From Paramacrobiotus metropolitanus (taxonomy: Eukaryota; Tardigrada; Eutardigrada; Parachela; Macrobiotidae): a DNA stretch of 13,687 nucleotides. The position numbers and the translations under genes are program-made. The stretch covers positions 1 to 13,687 of the forward strand of contig NW_026570732.1 of the NCBI RefSeq assembly GCF_019649055.1, in the 5' to 3' direction. This document shows positions 8,677 through 13,687 of the stretch, in pieces. Numbering within the stretch: position 1 is the stretch's first letter; each line of letters starts with the position of its first letter. The notes beneath the pieces were generated by a model. It was given only the letters and a program-made list of their open reading frames with translations. It was not told where the DNA came from and searched no databases.

Positions 8677-8872
8677 CGAGGAGATGGCGAGGGCTTCTTT
8701 CAGCACCCTTGCACTTGTTGTCGTCACCCGGTTGGACTATGACGCTGCGACAGCAGACGTAGTTAAATAAGGCGCGGTACATAAACGCCTTGTTTAGCCA
8801 CAACGTAAAACACCAGCCGGGTGACGGCAGCAAGTACAGGGAGTGCTGAACAACGCCCTTGTCATGCCCTCG
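8677..8872. repeat. long imperfect inverted repeat in the intron
   Basis: The reverse complement of 8677-8735 aligns with 8813-8872 at roughly three quarters identity by eye, with one 2-base gap and a shared CCGGGTGACG core. Inside, 8761-8774 pairs with 8786-8799 (AAGGCG/CGCCTT core) around an 11-nt centre, so the structure continues nearly to the middle with some unpaired bases. It starts about 50 bp inside the intron from the exon B donor. It could be a MITE, a head-to-head duplication, or a hairpin in the pre-mRNA. Confidence 0.65.
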
Positions 8873-8924
8873 AATGTACTCGTAGTCGAGTTTGATTTCA
8901 CCATAATTTTACAGTACGCCGTAC

Positions 8925-10128
8925 CGAGAATTAGAATGTTAGTTTCTTTCATCGTCCGTAAACGACTTAAATGCTCCCTCAGATAGCTCTCGTGATCAGG
9001 CAAAAAGGATCTCGCGTTGGGGCCGTGAACCATTTGATCGCACCGAAATGCGAAGTCCTTGGCGCCCGCTTTTCCGCATGAGCAATATAGGTGATCGTCA
9101 AAGCCGTATTCCAAATGACCTTTGCATCTCTCGCAAATCCATCTCCGAATGTGGTTTAAGCACCGTCCCGGACGAACCGAGTTGGGACAGGGAAGTTCTA
9201 CAAGGCAGCGCTTGTTGGGCTTCCGACTTGGCTCAATATAAGCGGCCCTTGCGATGCATTCTCTTGTTAAATGGTTTTCCTCAGCTACAAGGTTGGTAAT
9301 CGCGCAGACTGATCCCCGGTAAAGCGCAACCGTTGGTTCATCGGGCCACAGCTTATCCAGATATGTGTCACAATCTACACATATAAATAATGTGTCCTTA
9401 TCCTTTTCTTCATCGAGATATCGGTGAAACACGTCCCATGAACGACCCCACTCATGACGACTTCCAAATCGAAAAACCTCACGATAATACAGCACATACA
9501 CGTCCTTTCTGGCTCCTTTTTCCATTAACACATCTGTTAGTGACTCTTTGTGACCGACAATTGTCACCCCTTCGTGCTGTAAAAAATCCATTATCGACAT
9601 TTTTTGTTTCAAAAACTCAAATTTGGAAATGAAAAATGATATGGCAGACGGGGACTGCGCTCCTTCTTCGAAAGACTTTCGTAATTCTTCCAGCTGTTCG
9701 ACCGGCTGCTCTCCCAAACGCACACTGACTAGAGTTGACTTGATATCCGACTTCAGTTTCTGTTCGGCCGCCAGCAGCTCCTTTCGTCGTTGAACGGTGG
9801 CATGATAGTACACCATGTCAATACACTGCTTATGAGCGGCGATTTCTCGAATCAGCTGGGATAGTTGCTGTCGACTGCTAGATATCTCGTCGAGTAAATC
9901 AATAAGAGCCGACACAGAACCATCGTCAATTTCGCGGACCAAACGACTCTTCTCAGCAGTAACGCCCAGTACTTGGCAACAGATATGTACTGGCACTAGC
10001 GTGTATGACACGGGCACTCCTTTACCATCGTTAACACTCTTCGCTAGTGCAGGTAGCGTTTGCATAAAGGTTTGTATAGATTCCAATGAAACTGCAACAT
10101 CCGCCGGAAAGTCAACATCACCATACAT
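8925..10128 (-). CDS. SNTX/AIG1-GTPase protein, exon B (end of SNTX head, linker, thioredoxin-like, zinc module)
   Basis: The exon encodes residues about 208-608 plus one base of 609. The acceptor TTTCTAG (10129-10135) puts ATG as the first codon; this is an internal Met, because exon A joins it in phase 0. The first 60 codons (a YGDVDFP start, a TLPAL segment, then VPVSYTLVPV) match the end of the SNTX head domain. Residues about 275-390 form amphipathic helices, the position of the focal-adhesion-targeting-like (FAT) domain of SNTX. Residues about 395-505 resemble the SNTX thioredoxin-like domain, with no CxxC, so it is probably structural. Residues 521-575 hold spaced Cys plus a His (CERC, YCSCG, FRC, HG), likely zinc-binding. 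The exon ends in NILIL plus G, the strand leading into the P-loop. No PRY/SPRY domain is present. Toxicity should not be assumed. Confidence 0.8.
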
Positions 10129-10383
10129 CTAGAAATCAAACCATGGTCACCGCTGGGTTGTAGTTAACTAGCCGAAAAATATAGCTGTTTGAATTTTGTA
10201 TAAATTTCGAGTAATCAACTTAGTAGATTGTTTTGTAGTTCGTATCGTAACAGTATACATTAGTTTTCACGTCGCTGGATCATGTACAAATACGTTCACA
10301 ACTTCACATATGTACATGCACATTTTTCCGTGTATTCGACGCCCACACTTAGCACTCATAATATAAGCTTTCGACACTTATAC
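10129..10383 (-). other. phase-0 intron of the SNTX/AIG1-GTPase gene
   Basis: This 255-bp intron has donor AAG|GTATAAGT (GT at 10383-10382) and acceptor TTTCTAG|ATG (ending 10129). Both neighbouring frames are open up to the junctions in phase 0, and the SNTX-like domain continues across it. Confidence 0.85.
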
Positions 10384-11003
10384 CTTAAAGGAAACTGTTT
10401 TGATGTCCCGAAAATTCGACTTGTCTAGTTCTATATTTCCACCGGCACCGATCGATTTTTTCAATCCAGTTACCATGCCTTCCAACTGGCCTTCCACGTC
10501 CTTTACGTTTTCATTTTTTGACACAACTGTTTCAAGAGTAACTGCAGCGTAGGCTCCCCAACCCACTTTCGCAACGATATGGGTAGCTTGCGGGGATAAC
10601 ATAGCTCTCTCCGAAATAACATCCTTCAGCGCAGTGTGGGATAAATTCAGTGACTCTTCTACAGTTCGGATTTGGAAGAGGAGTGTCGCTTTTGCTGTTT
10701 GCGAAGTTTGTTTTTCTTCGTACAGAAATTTTCCACAACCGCTAACGGATACCAGATTACATGCCACTCCAAGCTTTAGGTCACCACGAATGTCGAATTT
10801 ATCAAATTTTTCTTCCAGCGTATCGGAGATGACAATTTCGATATCGGAATGTGTTGTGGACGTTATGTTCCTACAAGGTGACGGTATGACATCCTTCATG
10901 ATGCTAATTCCCAAGAATGTACCATGGTAGGCGTCATAAAGTTCGGCGAGACCGGCTGCTCGGCCAAGTGATGGACGAATCCATGTGGTGCTGTTCCCTG
11001 TTC
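10384..11003 (-). CDS. SNTX/AIG1-GTPase protein, exon A (SNTX-type MACPF-like head)
   Basis: This exon begins after the acceptor TTATTTCTAG (ending 11004) with two bases of a split codon, then 206 codons, ending AAG|GTATAAGT. The upstream open frame uses only a TTG, so the true ATG lies in an earlier exon. Near the N-terminus RPSLGRAAGL and ELYDAYHG match the characteristic start of SNTX-type proteins (stonustoxin and relatives), a divergent MACPF/CDC pore-former group. The beta-rich remainder, with alternating polar and hydrophobic strands and a Gly-rich end, fits that fold. A candidate first exon is ATG at 11209 (-), where GT sites a few bases on have the required phase 1, but I cannot confirm it. 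SNTX-like domains also occur in non-venom proteins of many organisms, so this is more likely an intracellular or immune-type protein than a venom component. Confidence 0.75.
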
Positions 11004-12968
11004 CTAGAAATAACAACTTCAGATTAAACGTGTTTGATGCTCAGCGCCGGAGTGAGCGGTCTGTGCTTCTACATACGATTGCAGAATTAAATCGAATAGT
11101 GGACACTGGACATGCACATTTGTGGACATGCACAGAATAAGTAAAGTGGAGCCGCAAAAAAAGCGTGGTTAATAATAATAATGATTATGACAGTACTACT
11201 GTAGTCCATTTCTATACCGTCGGTACATTGCACTATAAAAAACATCGTCATGCAGTGCGTTATTCTATGACCATTGACTCTGCTCCGTCACACCCCTCCT
11301 TTAAGGGGAGGGCTATGAGATGAAAGTCGGTTTCCCATTCTACAGGGTCTTTTATTTTATTATGAATTATAAAGATCTTTTTTGAATACTTTTTAATATC
11401 GAATACTGCTATGCACTGGGTTCGGGTGGCGACCCGTCGACCACACATTTTCTAAATATCGTTTCCATACAAAAAAGTGAAAAGCCAAAATTTTTCCTGT
11501 TTGGTTCTGTTTTGCTATCCTGGAACATGCGCATTCACCTTTTCTTTGTCAGTCGGCCTCCAAGTCAAACAGCGTGATAGTTCATATTTGCGGTTTCACA
11601 ACTCTAATTAGGTCTACGCTAATTACAACCGACTTTACTAGTGCTGACTTTTATGAACTGCTTATTCGGGCTAACACTATAATAAATTGTACCAAGAAAC
11701 TAAGAAAAATCGGAGCTCACAAGTCATTGCAGAGGATATTATTGTATTTCAGAAATTCCAAAGTGCGAGATAGCGCTAAACTACTGATTGCAAGCAAATT
11801 ACCCGTACTTCTAGTGCGAGAAATCACTAATTTGTTTACAGTTTTCTACGTATATGTACTGTATTTTTTATTCCGATTTCGAGAAAGAACAGCAACATCG
11901 ACATGATAATAATACAGTACACCCACACTGTTTTGTTCCTGTATGGTATTTGCAAACCAAAAAATAAAGCAAAATGATTCAAAATGAAATAATGAACTTC
12001 ATATTAATTTTCTTATTCAGCGGAACAGATGTCTAAGTGCTCGAAACAACTTAATCTAACACCACAAACTGCAAACAGGAAGAAAGTTTAATTAGAAAAA
12101 GTTAAGAAAAACAGGAGTAAAGTTTACTTTGTTCAAAAGCAAACAATGCCAACCGCTAAAGCTAACCGTATACACGCAACAAACCGTACGAGAACGTCTG
12201 AAGTATAGTTCCGTATACTGAATCATCTCTAAGGTATTTAGCTTTGCTGATAGGAACAGACAACGTGCGGCTTGCTCCAAACAAACGGTAGCGAGCGTAT
12301 TCTTATTTGTACAACTGAAGTAAAGATTTCTGATTTGTGGTGTACACACTCTGAAAACAGAAACGGAAAAACGGAGAACAAATTTTTAATCTACAAAATT
12401 AATTGTTCGTTTGTTTATTACAATCAGTTTATGCATTACGTAAAAAATTTAAAATTACGCGTTACATAATTCTTCTGATCAAAGCATCGTTGCGTTGTAG
12501 ACCACGCTACGACGTTTTGGTAGGTCTTTCCAAATTATTTGTATCTTGGACCATAGTTGTACCGGGACCGGAACCTGTGCAACTATTTCAACTGAATTTT
12601 TTGAAAACGAACAAATTTGACGAAGTTGCGGGTGTTATTGTTGACTGATTTCAGTCCTTTCGATGTCTCATACTTATACAGGACGCGCCGACTGCCGAAT
12701 CCACTGAGCGGTCTTAAGCACTTTATGTTGTATGGTTCTTCCTGCCGTACCATCAGGCCTAAACTCTATGCTCCCATGTCACCATAACCGAAAATTGAAC
12801 GTGCTGCGTTTCTTAACAATAAAGCAGGCTTGCTGCTTCGACATGGGTTTGTAGGTTCGACTGTATAAATTCGGGTGTTTACTTTATCCAGATTCTATAC
12901 GGTGGACGATCACGTTACTGATTCGTACGCGTTGTCTCAATGAAAATTAATATAATAATTTTAACTAC

Positions 12969-13018
12969 TTAATATACTGTAGCTTATGGAAAAATCGATA
13001 ATTAATATACGTAGCTTA
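12969..13018 (+). repeat. short imperfect direct repeat
   Basis: TTAATATACTGTAGCTTA (12969-12986) recurs as TTAATATACGTAGCTTA (13002-13018) with one base missing, 33 bp further on. It looks like a local duplication in AT-rich DNA and has no clear function. Confidence 0.5.
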
Positions 13019-13056
13019 TTTAAGCATTTTAATACAAATATCTGTATTTGTGAATA

Positions 13057-13070
13057 ATGATAATTATCAT
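13057..13070. repeat. 14-bp perfect palindrome
   Basis: ATGATAATTATCAT reads the same on both strands. It lies in very AT-rich DNA, where such palindromes arise easily. Confidence 0.45.
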
Positions 13071-13276
13071 ATAAATTGTACATTCAGGATGTGCACGGTA
13101 TGCAATAATTATGTGATATAGTAGAAACGTGAAAAGAAACACACAAAAAATTAAAAGGCCATTCGGTATTTCGGAAATAAATAGTAACAGTTAATTTTTT
13201 ATGTTGCTGCATATTTTACTGATACGTTGCACGTACCGCCATTTATCCGGCTTGCATTTTCGGTCACTTCGATTTT

Positions 13277-13345
13277 TTGTTCCGGAAGAACAGACAGCAT
13301 TTCCGTTATTAAAGCTCAGAAAATTTGCGCAAAAAACGCATTTAT
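13277..13345 (-). mobile_element. decayed retrotransposon 3' tail (same superfamily)
   Basis: The plus strand here (AAGAACAG-ACAGC-TTTCC, then TTTGCGCAAAAAA) aligns with 6909-6975, the antisense of the IQRGNAVSVLGT coding stretch of the large element, with several small gaps. On the minus strand it reads like a frameshifted copy containing a stop. It appears older than the other two copies. No flanking duplication was found. Confidence 0.5.
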
Positions 13346-13687
13346 CAAGTGCACGAGAATTATCTCAAACTGCGAAGTACTTATGAAATAGCTAAAACAT
13401 TAATAAGAACGGCTCGACTAAGTTGTCGGTAAGTAGTAAGAACGTACTGCGTAGCAAGGTGGCGCAAACGGGTTTCAGCATTTGTTTGTGCCATGCAGTT
13501 ACCTCAACATTCATCTTAGGCCAACCCATATTAGTCGCAGCAGTGTTTGGTTTAAACTTTGAAAGTTTGGTCTTTGGTGAGATATGTGATGACCCGATTT
13601 GAACAGGTGAACGGATACTGATAAATTGTCGGCGTCGTTGTTTGCTTGTCACTGCCGGATGTTTGCGAATGAAATGAATTATACTGC
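13346..13687. other. window end, no supported gene
   Basis: An 86-codon minus-strand open frame (13392-13652) contains a mildly protein-like stretch around SPVQIGSSHISPKTK, but it has no recognisable domain or splice context. It could be part of an exon cut by the window edge; I do not call it. Confidence 0.3.

Larger units (their letters stand above)
6541..8924 (-). other. phase-1 intron splitting the P-loop, enlarged by a retrotransposon
   Basis: Donor GTACGG starts at 8924 on the minus strand, and the acceptor ends TTTGCAG at 6541. Exon B ends in a hydrophobic strand (NILIL) plus G, and exon C starts GT-GAA-ACC, so the join rebuilds the strand and P-loop of a GTPase without a frame break. 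That is strong evidence for the intron although the donor is not ideal. Of its 2384 bp, about 1.75 kb is a retrotransposon, so the ancestral intron was about 0.6 kb. A long inverted repeat lies near its 5' end. Confidence 0.85.
11004..13276. other. upstream/intergenic region, no supported gene
   Basis: About 2.3 kb of AT-rich DNA upstream (on the minus strand) of exon A. It should contain the missing first exon and promoter of the SNTX/GTPase gene, most likely between about 11040 and 11460. Open frames at 11260-11448 (-), 11574-11906 (+, non-ATG start) and 12403-12648 (+, non-ATG start) show no domain or convincing splice context. No tRNA, rRNA or CRISPR-like pattern was seen. Confidence 0.45.

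Noticed and set aside
8597-8833. 78-codon minus-strand open frame in the intron
   Set aside because: It lies across the inverted repeat and has no recognisable domain; the frame is explained by the repeat.
11290-11310. GC-rich 6-bp hairpin (CCCTCC/GGAGGG)
   Set aside because: It is too short and isolated. I looked for a hammerhead-type ribozyme core around it and did not find one.
11574-11906. 110-codon plus-strand open frame
   Set aside because: It has a non-ATG start (GTG), AT-rich composition, no domain and no splice context.
13591-13609. T-arm/B-box-like sequence on the minus strand (5-bp stem around TTCAAAT)
   Set aside because: No matching acceptor stem, A box or anticodon arm lies at tRNA distance upstream.

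Overview
The window looks like invertebrate metazoan nuclear DNA. Coding sequence lies in exons with GT/AG junctions whose phases match, introns run from about 250 bp to 2.4 kb, GC is moderate, and intergenic stretches are AT-rich. Animal-type membrane proteins and non-LTR retrotransposon remnants are present. I cannot name the species. A tardigrade or another small ecdysozoan would fit, but that is a guess.

Layout. Positions 1-1069 are 5' flank with no supported gene. A two-exon plus-strand gene (1070-1529 and 2030-2601) encodes a 343-residue TMEM151-like membrane protein. After about 1 kb of 3' flank, 3621-4169 (+) is the broken 3' part of a small multi-span membrane protein resembling the MS4A/CD20 layout. 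It is split by a roughly 150-bp retrotransposon tail (3757-3906, -) inside a 10-bp target duplication, and it carries an in-frame TGA.

The main object is one minus-strand gene filling 4670-11003. Three exons (A 10384-11003, B 8925-10128, C 4670-6540) join in phase 0 and phase 1 into at least 1231 codons. Read 5' to 3', the protein has a stonustoxin (SNTX)-type MACPF-like head, a helical linker, a thioredoxin-like fold, a Cys/His zinc module, an AIG1/GIMAP-like GTPase domain, a second Cys-rich module and a coiled-coil tail. In SNTX-type toxins the head is followed by linker, thioredoxin-like and PRY/SPRY parts; here a GTPase module sits in place of the SPRY. The start codon and 5' end lie upstream of exon A and are not resolved.

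The intron between exons B and C splits the first Gly codon of the GTPase P-loop. It has been enlarged to about 2.4 kb by a 5'-truncated non-LTR retrotransposon (about 6763-8518, same orientation as the gene). That element still carries a 547-codon open frame encoding the end of a reverse transcriptase, a zinc knuckle and a PD-(D/E)XK-like endonuclease. The same intron contains a long imperfect inverted repeat (8677-8872). A third, decayed tail of the same retrotransposon superfamily is recognisable near 13277-13345. The rest of 11004-13687 is AT-rich and holds no gene I can support.
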